From Alteromonas indica (GTDB taxonomy: Bacteria > Pseudomonadota > Gammaproteobacteria > Enterobacterales > Alteromonadaceae): a stretch of DNA of 64,000 bases. This document shows positions 1 through 7,733 of the stretch, one piece after another. The stretch covers positions 1-64,000 of the forward strand of contig PYVY01000003.1 in assembly GCA_003056425.1 (NCBI GenBank), in the 5' to 3' direction. The stretch's first letter is position 1. Every line of letters starts with the position of its first letter. Made by a program: the position numbers and the translations under genes. The notes below the pieces were generated by a model. It was not told the origin of the DNA. It made no database searches and saw only the letters and a list, made by a program, of their open reading frames with translations.

Positions 1-90
1 GTTGAGCGTGCGTTGAATGCGAGACCCAGAAAATGTCTCGGATTTAAGCAGCCTGCTCTAGTATTCAAACAGTTAAGAGACGCAGCTTAA
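1..90 (+). CDS. IS30-family transposase, C-terminal fragment (cut by window edge)
   Basis: Frame 1 is open from the first base to a TAA at 88-90 and encodes 29 residues. They include NARPRKCLGFKQPALVF, which matches the RP(R)KxLG(F/Y)xxPxxVF signature that ends IS30-family DDE transposases. Only this C-terminal tail is in the window. The catalytic DDE core and N-terminal helix-turn-helix lie to the left, so I cannot tell whether the transposase is intact. It is followed directly by a sequence that looks like the right terminus of the element. The family call rests on a short but characteristic motif. Confidence 0.75.
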   Translation, partial: VERALNARPRKCLGFKQPALVFKQLRDAA

Positions 91-126
91 TTTAACGAGT
101 GGTGCACTTCGGGGTTGAATCCGCGC
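1..126 (+). mobile_element. right end of an IS30-family insertion sequence
   Basis: The transposase stop (88-90) is followed by a short non-coding tail containing GGTGCACTTCGGGGTTGAAT at 101-120. This has the look of the terminal repeat of IS30-like elements of marine gammaproteobacteria. The exact outer boundary cannot be fixed without the left end; about 120-135 is a guess. A related stretch occurs at 1101-1131. Confidence 0.6.
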
Positions 127-146
127 CAACAAACACGGGATTACCA

Positions 147-302
147 ATGACAAAATTTGATGACAAGGTTAGCGAACTCATCGCTAAACACCCGCATTTA
201 ACTAAAGAAGAAGCAATTAAAATCGTCACCGATAAAAATGAACGGAAGAAAAAGAAGAGAGAGGAAAGAACAGATAAAGGCAGTGTTAAAAAAACCAAGT
301 AG
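147..302 (+). CDS. small lysine-rich hypothetical protein
   Basis: Function not recognised. From ATG 147 it encodes 51 residues. The N-terminal half looks like a helix (KVSELIAKHPHLTKEEAIKIV), and the tail is very basic and probably disordered (KNERKKKKREERTDKG). I prefer ATG 147 over the upstream GTG at 99 because the intervening codons run through the apparent IS terminus. A weak GGGA lies 7-10 bases upstream of ATG 147. The IS end sits only about 20-25 bp before the start codon, so the native promoter may have been displaced. It could be a real small nucleic-acid-binding protein or a spurious ORF. Confidence 0.4.
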   Translation: MTKFDDKVSELIAKHPHLTKEEAIKIVTDKNERKKKKREERTDKGSVKKTK

Positions 303-583
303 TGATACCAGCATCCTACTGACAGATATCCGTAAAGTGCTATCTATTGTGCTGTGAGCATGAGCACTAGCTTGACGCTACCTTGATATCATATAAAACA
401 GGTACAGCACCCTTCCTCTACCCTTCGGCTGTCTATTCTAGAATGACGCGCTTTATGCTTAACATCGCAGTGCCAGATGACAATCAGGCAGTGTAAAGCA
501 CGTTTGGCTGTGCTTCAGTGTAAGTAAATTACGCTTCACAAGTGCCTATTAACAATGCCGCTAGTTGTTGCCGCTTTTGAATT

Positions 584-620
584 ACCGCAACGTTTCATAC
601 CATAGATAAAACGTTGCGGT
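584..620. repeat. perfect 12-bp inverted repeat (hairpin)
   Basis: ACCGCAACGTTT at 584-595 is perfectly complementary to 609-620, with a 13-nt loop. No T-run follows on either strand, so it is not a classical terminator. Either a palindromic protein-binding site or an RNA hairpin would fit. Confidence 0.7.
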
Positions 621-1016
621 TAAAGCTTGCTTTACCTCTCACCTTACCAGCCAGCAGTGCAATTTTTGTAATAGGTTTTAGGCTAGCTGAGTGTTGGGTA
701 AAAATCAGGCCTTAGCATTGCGAACCTGAGCTGAAGGTGGAAACACGCAGACACTCAGTACCCTGCGCTAACAGCTTTGTAATACCCAATTTCAGGGCCA
801 CACAAAGGGCTTAGGAAGCTAACAGCCGTATGCACAACACTTACCCTTGTATCCAATCTGACAAGATGAATTCTGCCGCTGATTTAGCGATGCCTAGCAA
901 GGTAAGCTACGTCTGGGATATGCGCAACACATGCTAAGACATTGGGATAACACAGCCTGATTAGCGTCTGCTATGTCATCATCAGGGCGGTTGCCGGTAA
1001 TGGATGGGGGCGTCGG

Positions 1017-1080
1017 GATAGCATATCGGCAGCTGCTAGAGATGTATAATATTCACAAGCCGCACGGCTGATATGCTATA
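1017..1080. repeat. imperfect inverted repeat followed by a T-run
   Basis: ATAGCATATCGGC at 1018-1030 pairs with GCTGATATGCTAT at 1067-1079, with a single mismatch. The loop is about 36 nt. Seven Ts follow at 1084-1090. It could be an unusual plus-strand terminator or the end of an old element. Confidence 0.4.
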
Positions 1081-1100
1081 CGCTTTTTTTGCACCTGCTG

Positions 1101-1131
1101 GCTTAAATAAACGAGTTTGCGCTTCGGGGTC
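1101..1131 (+). repeat. relic resembling the IS30-type terminus at 85-116
   Basis: GCTTAAATAAACGAGT followed by GCGCTTCGGGGT matches 85-115 at about 27 of 31 aligned positions with a one-base gap. At the left edge the same motif spans the transposase stop codon and IS end. This copy has no transposase upstream and so looks like a solo remnant. It abuts the stop codon of the PNPOx-like gene (1130). Confidence 0.4.
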
Positions 1132-1690
1132 AGGGAATAATAGGTTGAGAAACCCAGTCCCCGTTACCATCTAACCAGTGTTTTTCGCGGTACTGGGGGT
1201 TCCCTTGCAAAGATAAATAATCTACCGACTGGATTTTCAACTTCAATACACAAAAATGCTCAGGGGCTTCACTCATATCGCTAGTTACCCGAAGCGGTGC
1301 ATCACTAGCCCGAGGATTGGCAGGCTGCCCCCAGAAATACTGTTTACGCCCGGCATCAGACAGCTTACTCCATTGCTTGTGGATTAACGCGGGGTCGCTA
1401 TCAACCGTAAACCCCTCACCCTTCACGACAAACCGGTACTGCTCCCTGGTTTTAGAAAAATACCAGCACACCGAGGCATTGGGCTGTAAAGCAAGTTCCT
1501 GCCATTTTGCTGAACGGGTGTCAGATACCACCACCAGGGAATAGCTCGCCTCTTCCAAGTACCGAAATACTACCGTGCGATTTGCCGGCACCAAATCATC
1601 AGTGAGGGTGGCCAATTGAAAGTAACGGCTTTCTGGTTGGCTTTTGCTTTGATGGAGGCTTTTCGTTAAGCGCTGGTTCCAGCCGGGCAT
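1130..1690 (-). CDS. pyridoxamine 5'-phosphate oxidase-like FMN-binding protein
   Basis: The 186 residues have the pattern of the PNPOx-like split-barrel flavoproteins (Pyridox_oxase_2/Alr4036 type). There is an early strand with FQLATLTDDLVPANRTVVFRYL in two parts, then SDTRSAKWQEL, the barrel strand ASVCWYFSKTREQYRFVVKG, and a C-terminal W/Q-rich tail. Members bind FMN; the substrate is unknown, and it is not the true PdxH. ATG 1690 is preceded by a GGAG about 8 bases upstream. It starts 4 bp after ycfH ends and is probably the last gene of that operon. No signal peptide, so cytoplasmic. Family call fairly firm, role unknown. Confidence 0.75.
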   Translation of the reverse strand: MPGWNQRLTKSLHQSKSQPESRYFQLATLTDDLVPANRTVVFRYLEEASYSLVVVSDTRSAKWQELALQPNASVCWYFSKTREQYRFVVKGEGFTVDSDPALIHKQWSKLSDAGRKQYFWGQPANPRASDAPLRVTSDMSEAPEHFCVLKLKIQSVDYLSLQGNPQYREKHWLDGNGDWVSQPIIP

Positions 1691-1694
1691 TACT

Positions 1695-2477
1695 TTACTC
1701 CTTATGTTTAGCCGGGATTTGGCTAAACAGCCGATAAAAGTTTGCGGTGGTGGCCTGGGCTAACTCGGCTACGGTGATGTTTTTAAGTTGCGCGATAAAT
1801 TCGGCGACCTCTACCACATAACCAGGCTGGTTTTGCTTACCGCGATGAGGCACCGGGGCCAGCCAGGGAGAGTCGGTCTCAATAAGTAAACGATCCAGCG
1901 GCACGGCTTTCACCACCTCGCGCAGCTCCTGAGCAGAATTAAACGTCACAATGCCAGAAATAGAGATATAAAAGTCCATCTCAATAGCGGCTTGCGCCAT
2001 TTCGAGTGATTCGGTGAAACAGTGCAAGACACCGTTTGTAGCGGGGGCTTTGTGCTCCCGTAACAATGCAAGGGTGTCTTCACGCGCACCACGAGTATGA
2101 ATAATAAGCGGCTTGTTTAACGCATTAGCAACCTTTATATGATCAATAAAAGACTGTAATTGAACATCTTTTGTTTCTGCACTATAAAAATAGTCGAGCC
2201 CGGTTTCACCAATCGCTACCACTTCTGGTTTAGCTGCTTTTTGCAATAATGCTTCATACGAGCAGGCATCTTCCTGGTGAAGCGGATGTACACCACAACT
2301 TACCGACACATCATCATAGTGGCGAACTTTTTCATACATGGCGTCAAAATCTTTTACTGAAACGCTGACACACAAAAAATGCTCCACACCACGATTACGG
2401 GCAAAATCAAGCGTTTGCGCTAATTGTGTGTCATCCATTTTTAATCGATCGAGATGACAATGGGAATCTACAAACAA
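1695..2477 (-). CDS. ycfH: TatD-family metal-dependent hydrolase/DNase
   Basis: 260-residue TIM-barrel protein of the TatD family, close in layout to E. coli YcfH. Metal ligands are visible: HCH at 6-8, Glu91 in GETGLDYFY, His127 in IIHTRG, His152 in LHCFTE and Asp202 in ETDSPWLAP. TatD proteins act as Mg-dependent 3'-exonucleases. YcfH itself is less well characterised, but its place after holB is conserved. The start is TTG at 2477, preceded by AGAGG at a 5-base spacing, and gives the conserved MFVDSHCHLD N-terminus. It lies 37 bp after holB in the same direction. Confidence 0.92.
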   Translation of the reverse strand: MFVDSHCHLDRLKMDDTQLAQTLDFARNRGVEHFLCVSVSVKDFDAMYEKVRHYDDVSVSCGVHPLHQEDACSYEALLQKAAKPEVVAIGETGLDYFYSAETKDVQLQSFIDHIKVANALNKPLIIHTRGAREDTLALLREHKAPATNGVLHCFTESLEMAQAAIEMDFYISISGIVTFNSAQELREVVKAVPLDRLLIETDSPWLAPVPHRGKQNQPGYVVEVAEFIAQLKNITVAELAQATTANFYRLFSQIPAKHKE

Positions 2478-2514
2478 AATAACCTCTATTTAAACTATTG
2501 GGGTAAAGACGACC

Positions 2515-3402
2515 CTACACAGATTGCTTTATTTCGGCTAATAAACAACTGAGGATCATAACTTTATTCACGCCCGGGTTCTGTAACATCCGATTCGCCT
2601 GCGTACATGCTTCAAATAAACTAAATGACGAAGCGTTCGGATACTGTACACATTGTTCATGGGCATATTGCTGCAGCCAGCCGACGATACTTGGCGCACT
2701 ATCTTGCCACTGCGTGGCCAGTGTTACGGCATCATTGCCGCCGGCTAACAATGTATCCAGTCCTTCGCGAAACGTGCGATAAGCAATACCTGTTTCTTCG
2801 CGTAGAGCCTGTAATAAAGTAAACGGCGCGGCGCCATAAGCATGTAATAGTGCGGGGGTGGCATCATCCACTCCCTGCTCCCGTAACCAGCCTAACGCCT
2901 GCTCAGTATCAGGGGGTGGCATTACGTGCTTTTCGCAGCGGCTTACTATCGTGGCCAGCAATTGTTGCGGGCGGTCGGTAATTAACACCAGAAAGGTATT
3001 ATCTGTGGGTTCTTCAAGTGTTTTCAATAGCGCATTGGCAGCCGGCTCAGTCATTCTATGTGCCTGCGGGATTACCAATACCTTATTGCCATTAAGCTGA
3101 GCGGTAGCATGGAGCTTGGCAATGCCCCCACGGATGGCATCCACTCCCAATTGTTTATCGCTTACCAGTTCAGCCATGTCGGGATGGTTACCTGCATCAA
3201 ACAATAAACACGACTGACAGGCCGAGCAATACCCTTGCGGCGTAAGTGCTTTACACAACGCTGATTTTGCCAGTAACCGGGCGAATTGATACTTGCCTAT
3301 ACCGGGCGGCCCGGTAAGCAATAATCCATGATGCAAGCGACGGCTTTGCAGGCGGGCAAGCAAACGGCTATAGCGGGTAGCAAACCAAGGTACTACGGAC
3401 AT
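2515..3402 (-). CDS. holB: DNA polymerase III delta' subunit
   Basis: About 295 residues from ATG 3402. The clamp-loader AAA+ fold is shown by GPPGIGKYQ (about 31-39) and the zinc-binding cysteines at about 50, 59, 62 and 65 (LC...YCSACQSC). ANALLKTLEEPTDNTF and SRCEKH supply the later AAA+ motifs. Delta' is the ATPase-inactive wrench of the sliding-clamp loader. An upstream GTG at 3435 would extend it by 11 residues but deepen the overlap with tmk. I chose the ATG, which overlaps tmk by 10 bp. The tmk-holB-ycfH order is conserved. No PilZ gene lies between holB and ycfH, unlike in pseudomonads and vibrios. Confidence 0.93.
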   Translation of the reverse strand: MSVVPWFATRYSRLLARLQSRRLHHGLLLTGPPGIGKYQFARLLAKSALCKALTPQGYCSACQSCLLFDAGNHPDMAELVSDKQLGVDAIRGGIAKLHATAQLNGNKVLVIPQAHRMTEPAANALLKTLEEPTDNTFLVLITDRPQQLLATIVSRCEKHVMPPPDTEQALGWLREQGVDDATPALLHAYGAAPFTLLQALREETGIAYRTFREGLDTLLAGGNDAVTLATQWQDSAPSIVGWLQQYAHEQCVQYPNASSFSLFEACTQANRMLQNPGVNKVMILSCLLAEIKQSV

Positions 3403-4022
3403 GCAATAAACGCCATTAGATGGTGAGTAATGCACTCGTGAACGTGTGCCATAGGCTGCATGGCGTCTACCGTGACAATACTGTCATCAGCGGCAGCGAG
3501 TGCTAGATAACGCTCGCGGGTACGGGTAAAAAAGTCGAGGCCGGATAGCTCTATCCGGTCCAGCTCACCCCTCCCCCGGGCCCGTGCTAAACCCGTTGCA
3601 GGGTCAACATCGAGATACAGCGTAAGGTCTGGACGAAACCCTTGCAGGGTAATTTCGCTTAAGGTTTGCATGGTATCGGCGTCTATTTGTCGTCCGCCCC
3701 CCTGGTAAGCCAAAGAAGACAGCTCGTGACGGTCGCCTACTACCCACTGGCCAGCGTCTAACGCCGGCAGTATACGGTTTACCATAAGCTGCCGCCGCGC
3801 GGCATACATCAGCATTAGCTCAGTCTCCTGCGCTACGGTCTCCTCCCAAGGTTGCTTCACACACTCGCGTATTGCTTCAGCCATTGGGGTGCCACCTGGC
3901 TCCCGGGTGGTTTGACAAGTATGCCCCGCCCCCTGCAATAGGCTGACTATAAGCTCAATCACAGAACTTTTACCGGCGCCTTCCAGCCCCTCGACCACAA
4001 TAAATTTACCGCGCATTACCAC
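3393..4022 (-). CDS. tmk: thymidylate kinase
   Basis: 209-residue dTMP kinase, converting dTMP to dTDP with ATP. The P-loop GLEGAGKSS is at 12-20. The DR(H) motif lies in GDRHELSSLAYQGGGR. An arginine-rich LID follows (LARARGRGELDRIE). Length is as expected for the family. The second Met (codon 3) is an equally possible start. It lies 9 bp after mltG in the transcription direction and overlaps holB at its 3' end, consistent with one operon. Confidence 0.95.
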   Translation of the reverse strand: MVMRGKFIVVEGLEGAGKSSVIELIVSLLQGAGHTCQTTREPGGTPMAEAIRECVKQPWEETVAQETELMLMYAARRQLMVNRILPALDAGQWVVGDRHELSSLAYQGGGRQIDADTMQTLSEITLQGFRPDLTLYLDVDPATGLARARGRGELDRIELSGLDFFTRTRERYLALAAADDSIVTVDAMQPMAHVHECITHHLMAFIACP

Positions 4023-4031
4023 ATTACCCTA

Positions 4032-5042
4032 TTAATTAAGCTGATATTTTCGCACTGCCTGATTATGTTCTTCAAGCGTTTGCGAAAATTGGTGAGAGCC
4101 ATCACCTTTAGCCACAAAATACAACTCGTCGGTCAGCGCTGGATTCAACGCCGCTTTGATAGCAGGCCGCCCCGCCATGGCGATGGGGGTGGGCGGAAGC
4201 CCACGAATGACATAAGTATTATAAGCGGTTTTTTCGCGTAAATGACGTCGCGTAATATTGCCATCAAAGGTAGCGCCGATACCGTAAATAACCGTGGGAT
4301 CGGTTTGCAGACGCATATTTTGCTCGAGCCGATTAACAAAGACTCCGGCAATGCGCGCGCGTTCTGCGCCAACCGCCGTTTCCTTTTCGATAATTGAGGC
4401 TAAAATGAGCGCTTCATAAGGCGACGCCAATGGCAGGCCCACCGTGCGGCCCTCCCATTGCGCCGCTAAAAATTCCTGCATCGAATGCATGGCGCGCCGC
4501 AATATCGTAGACGCCCGGGTATTTGCGGTGAAGTGATAGGTATCGGCCAAAAATAACCCTTCCAAAGAGGCCAGGCCATCTTCTGGTTGCCAGGGCCATT
4601 GCGCCAGTAAGTCGGCAGTGACCTGCGCAGACAAATCATTATTAATGTGCGGATGATTTGCCAGTATCGTTTCCCATTGTTGCAGCGTTAACCCATCAAT
4701 CAAACTCACCGAAAACTGATACTCAGCACCTTGGGAAAACATCCAAAATGCATCGGTTAAGGTCATTTGCCCGGTTAGCTGGTAAGTACCGGCTTTGACA
4801 TGGCCGCCATGGGCAAAAAATTTCAACCATAGTTTACCGCTAAGCGTATCGATGTCGGTGAAGCCACTATTTTGCAGCAGGCTAAGGGCGCCATGGCCGG
4901 TGGTGCCTTTCGGTATTACCAACAGGGTCGGCTCGGAAACGTTGAGTGGGTTGCTTATCTGGTGCTTGAAATAGACCGCCCCTGACACTGCTATCACAAC
5001 TAATAAGAATAAGCCTGCCAGGCTGGTTTTAATTATCGTCAT
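4032..5042 (-). CDS. mltG: endolytic murein transglycosylase
   Basis: 336 residues from ATG 5042. A single N-terminal membrane anchor (about 5-25) is followed by a LysM-like region and the YceG catalytic domain. The catalytic glutamate is Glu219 in ILASIIEKET, with the family motif GVFVNRL and QTDPTVIYG downstream. MltG cleaves nascent peptidoglycan strands at the inner membrane and is thought to terminate glycan synthesis. A longer reading frame extends to 5147 inside pabC, but ATG 5042 has an AGAGTGA upstream and gives the normal anchor. It overlaps pabC by 14 bp. Confidence 0.93.
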   Translation of the reverse strand: MTIIKTSLAGLFLLVVIAVSGAVYFKHQISNPLNVSEPTLLVIPKGTTGHGALSLLQNSGFTDIDTLSGKLWLKFFAHGGHVKAGTYQLTGQMTLTDAFWMFSQGAEYQFSVSLIDGLTLQQWETILANHPHINNDLSAQVTADLLAQWPWQPEDGLASLEGLFLADTYHFTANTRASTILRRAMHSMQEFLAAQWEGRTVGLPLASPYEALILASIIEKETAVGAERARIAGVFVNRLEQNMRLQTDPTVIYGIGATFDGNITRRHLREKTAYNTYVIRGLPPTPIAMAGRPAIKAALNPALTDELYFVAKGDGSHQFSQTLEEHNQAVRKYQLN

Positions 5043-5853
5043 ATTCACTCTGATATGCTGATTGACAAACATCGGCCAGCTGCTGCACTGGCGCAATATT
5101 AAATGGATAACGTTGGGAGGAATACCACCAGGTATGCACCGGTACAACCTGCATCAGCGCGTTTGTTACACACATGGCGTTAGCATTGGTCAGCCCCGCT
5201 ATATGATACCGGCCTACTTCACAACGAAGCCCCTGCGCCGCTAATTGTTCAAGCACAAATTCTCGCATTACGCCGGCTACGCCACTTAGCGCTAAATCGG
5301 CGGTATACCAGGTCTTCCCGACCCGCCAAAACAGGTTGGCAGCGCTGGCTTCAACTATGCATTGCTCAGTATCGCACACCACTACATCATCAACGTTACT
5401 GGGCATGGTATTTTTAATAAGAACCTGCTCAAGCCGATTAGTGTGTTTAAGCCCAGCCAATACAGGTTGGTGCCCCAACCTGATCTCACTCACACCGATG
5501 CTTATGCCGTTCTGGCGCCAGTCTGCATACTGTGACGGCGGCTGATGAAAAGAAAAATGAAAGCCTGCCCCACTGTCTTGAGTCCGGGCATAACCGCGTC
5601 CGCCAACCCCGGCGCTAATTAATAACTTCAGTGTCCCCGTGTCACACCGAAGGGCTGCTTGTCGCAATTGCGTAATGAGCGTGGTGCGGTCGATGGGGAT
5701 CGCCAGACGCTCAGCATTGTCACACAAACGCTTTACATGTCGGCTAAACAGCGCAATACGGCCCTGTCGTACTGCCATTGTGGTGAATAGCCCGTCCCCG
5801 TAGTTAGCCACTCTGTCGTTTATGGCGAATTCGCTCACCCGGTTACCCTCCAT
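5029..5853 (-). CDS. pabC: aminodeoxychorismate lyase
   Basis: Fold-type IV PLP enzyme that converts 4-amino-4-deoxychorismate to p-aminobenzoate for folate synthesis. Visible landmarks are NDRVANYGDGLFTT near the N-terminus, the PLP lysine in AGLKHTNRLEQVL, and EASAANLFW. The start is uncertain. ATG 5853 keeps the N-terminal strand shared with E. coli PabC. GTG 5838, 15 bases further in, has an ideal GGAGG at 8-base spacing and could be the true start. The frame stays open to 5925. Its position between fabF and mltG is the conserved one. Confidence 0.92.
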   Translation of the reverse strand: MEGNRVSEFAINDRVANYGDGLFTTMAVRQGRIALFSRHVKRLCDNAERLAIPIDRTTLITQLRQAALRCDTGTLKLLISAGVGGRGYARTQDSGAGFHFSFHQPPSQYADWRQNGISIGVSEIRLGHQPVLAGLKHTNRLEQVLIKNTMPSNVDDVVVCDTEQCIVEASAANLFWRVGKTWYTADLALSGVAGVMREFVLEQLAAQGLRCEVGRYHIAGLTNANAMCVTNALMQVVPVHTWWYSSQRYPFNIAPVQQLADVCQSAYQSEYDDN

Positions 5854-5924
5854 GATGCACGTTAGGCGGTCAAGTATACCAACAGGTCGCCATATGGCAT
5901 AGGCGCACGCCGGTTGTATGGGCA

Positions 5925-5958
5925 TAAAAAAAGCAGCTCACATCAGAGCTGCTTTTTT
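5925..5958 (-). terminator. rho-independent terminator after fabF
   Basis: 8-bp stem AGCAGCTC (5932-5939) with GAGCTGCT (5946-5953), 6-nt loop, flanked by A and T runs on both sides. For the minus strand the U-run corresponds to the As at 5925-5931. It lies between the fabF stop and pabC, so pabC-mltG-tmk-holB is probably fed by read-through or its own promoter. Confidence 0.85.
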
Positions 5959-5978
5959 ATAATGCTATCGTTACGCCC

Positions 5979-7217
5979 CTAAAGGCGTTTAAAGATAAGC
6001 GATCCGTTAGTACCACCAAACCCAAATGAATTACATAGGGCATAGGGCGAATCGAACGCTTTAGCTTTATGCGCGACAAAATCTAAATCGCAACCCTCGC
6101 CCGGATTGTCCAGGTTGATAGTCGGCGGAGCCATTTTGTCGCGTAACGCCAAAATGGTAAAAATCGCTTCTACCGAACCTGCTGCTCCCAATAAATGGCC
6201 CGTCATCGACTTCGTCGAGCTCACCATTACATTGTAGGCATGATCGCCGAACACGCGTTTAACCGCCGCTACTTCTGCTTTGTCACCGGCCGGTGTAGAT
6301 GTACCGTGAGCATTGATATAACCAATGTCGGTTTTATCAATTTTCGCATCGTTAATGGCATTCTCCATTGCCGCTGCTGCGCCCTCTCCATCTTCTGGCG
6401 GTGAGGTCATATGGTATGCGTCACCACTCATGCCAAAGCCAATCAGCTCGCCATAAATTGTTGCACCACGCGCTTTAGCCGCTTCATACTCTTCAAGCAT
6501 GACCACGCCAGCCCCTTCGCCCATAACAAACCCGTCCCGATCTGCATCCCACGGTCGGCTAGCAGCCTGTGGGTTATCATTGCGAGCGGACAATGCTCTG
6601 GCCGAAGCGAACCCGGCTATACCCAACGGCGTAATAGACGCTTCCGCGCCCCCGGCTAACATTGCGTCGGCATCGCCATAAGCGATAGTCCGTGCAGCTA
6701 TACCTAAGTTATGTACTCCGGTGGTACAGGCGGTCACCACGTTCAGGTTTGGCCCCTTTAATCCTTCCATTATAGAAAGAAAACCAGAGATCATATTAGT
6801 AATCGTGGATGGCACAAAAAACGGCGATACCCGTTTAGGCCCGCTATTGAGCAATTTGGTGTGATTCTGTTCGATCTGTTCCAGACCGCCAATACCTGAA
6901 CCTATCGCAACACCAACCCGGTGGGCGTTGGCTGCGCTAATATTCAAACCAGAATCCGCCAAGGCCTGTTTACCAGCCGCAATACCTAGCTGAATAAACC
7001 GGTCCATCTTCTTTGCTTCTTTTTTATCGATGTACTCTTGCGGGTCAAAATTATCAACCTGACCGGCAAAACGAGTCGAATAGTTACTGCAGTCAAAAAG
7101 TGTAATCTCGCCTATCCCGCTTTCGCCAGATAGCACTCGACGCCAGGTTTCATCAACCGATTGCGCCAAAGGAGATAACATGCCAAGACCAGTAACCACT
7201 ACGCGACGTTTTGTCAC
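5979..7217 (-). CDS. fabF: beta-ketoacyl-ACP synthase II
   Basis: 412 residues from GTG 7217, which gives the conserved (M)[11 protein letters not shown] start and has GAGGG just upstream; an ATG at 7232 is less likely. Cys-His-His triad: Cys164 in [11 protein letters not shown], His304 in [11 protein letters not shown], His341 in [14 protein letters not shown]. FabF elongates acyl-ACP with malonyl-ACP and is the temperature-responsive condensing enzyme in E. coli. It follows acpP but is separated from it by a strong terminator, allowing acpP to be expressed at a much higher level. Confidence 0.96.
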   Translation of the reverse strand: MTKRRVVVTGLGMLSPLAQSVDETWRRVLSGESGIGEITLFDCSNYSTRFAGQVDNFDPQEYIDKKEAKKMDRFIQLGIAAGKQALADSGLNISAANAHRVGVAIGSGIGGLEQIEQNHTKLLNSGPKRVSPFFVPSTITNMISGFLSIMEGLKGPNLNVVTACTTGVHNLGIAARTIAYGDADAMLAGGAEASITPLGIAGFASARALSARNDNPQAASRPWDADRDGFVMGEGAGVVMLEEYEAAKARGATIYGELIGFGMSGDAYHMTSPPEDGEGAAAAMENAINDAKIDKTDIGYINAHGTSTPAGDKAEVAAVKRVFGDHAYNVMVSSTKSMTGHLLGAAGSVEAIFTILALRDKMAPPTINLDNPGEGCDLDFVAHKAKAFDSPYALCNSFGFGGTNGSLIFKRL

Positions 7218-7246
7218 AAAAAGCCCTCGCATTGGAACTAAGGTAG

Positions 7247-7280
7247 GAAAAACAGAAAACGGCTCAAGAGGAGCCGTTTT
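7247..7280 (-). terminator. terminator after acpP
   Basis: 10-bp stem AAAACGGCTC (7256-7265) with GAGCCGTTTT (7271-7280), 5-nt loop. On the minus strand the RNA ends in a U-rich CUGUUUUU tail (7247-7254). It lies between acpP and fabF and should attenuate transcription into fabF. Confidence 0.85.
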
Positions 7281-7294
7281 ATTAAGTCAGATGC

Positions 7295-7534
7295 TTACGC
7301 GTCTTTGTTCGCGTTGATGTAGTCAACAGCAGATTGAACTGTAGTGATTTTCTCTGCTTCTTCATCTGGAATTTCAGTGTCGAATTCTTCTTCCAGAGCC
7401 ATAACCAGCTCTACAGTGTCAAGTGAATCCGCGCCCAGGTCGTCAACGAAAGAGGCTTCCGGTTTTACTTCTTCTTCTTTCACGCCAAGCTGTTCGATGA
7501 TGATCTTTTTAACGCGTTCTTCGATGTTACTCAT
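7295..7534 (-). CDS. acpP: acyl carrier protein
   Basis: 79-residue acidic four-helix protein, nearly identical in layout to E. coli AcpP. Ser37 in [12 protein letters not shown] is the 4'-phosphopantetheine attachment site. It carries the growing acyl chain through the fab enzymes and delivers it to PlsX/PlsB. It has its own predicted promoter upstream (7580-7608) and its own terminator downstream, in keeping with the very high expression known for this protein. Confidence 0.98.
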   Translation of the reverse strand: MSNIEERVKKIIIEQLGVKEEEVKPEASFVDDLGADSLDTVELVMALEEEFDTEIPDEEAEKITTVQSAVDYINANKDA

Positions 7535-7579
7535 AATTCTAGGTTTCCCTTAACGTAACTAGATATAAAAAGTGCCGCT

Positions 7580-7608
7580 AGTTTATTTTGCAAGACCTAC
7601 GCTTGCAA
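7580..7608 (-). promoter_or_regulatory. predicted sigma70 promoter of acpP
   Basis: Minus strand: TTGCAA (7608-7603), 17-bp spacer, TAAACT (7585-7580), about 45 bases before the acpP start. Motif-based only. Confidence 0.4.
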
Positions 7609-7711
7609 GCACCAGTACTAACAAATTTCCTGGTCTAACCAGCAACGAACCAAAGTCTATTAAACAATTTTTTAACATACAAGGTAGTTTAACACCACCT
7701 GGTGAGGATCC

Positions 7712-7733
7712 AAAAGCGTATTATAACGCTTTT
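7712..7733 (-). terminator. AT-rich hairpin at the fabG stop codon
   Basis: AAAAGCGT (7712-7719) pairs with ACGCTTTT (7726-7733); the right arm includes the fabG stop. It has few G-C pairs and no clear U-run beyond the stem, so it is at best a weak terminator or an mRNA 3' stabiliser before acpP. Confidence 0.35.

Larger units (their letters stand above)
303..1129. other. about 830 bp without a convincing gene
   Basis: No ORF of useful length on either strand. The stretch holds a perfect 12-bp inverted repeat (584-620), an imperfect one (1017-1080) and an IS-end-like segment (1101-1131). It also has shorter complementary segments: CTGAGTGT 687-694 with ACACTCAG 751-758, and TTGGGTA 694-700 with TACCCAA 783-789. 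It may be decayed mobile DNA, a regulatory region or an unrecognised structured RNA; the sequence alone does not decide. Confidence 0.5.

Noticed and set aside
85-120. Integron attC-like motif (ATTTAAC...GTTGAAT)
   Set aside because: The two core sites are only about 17 bp apart, too short for an attC. The adjacent transposase tail explains the sequence better as an IS terminus.
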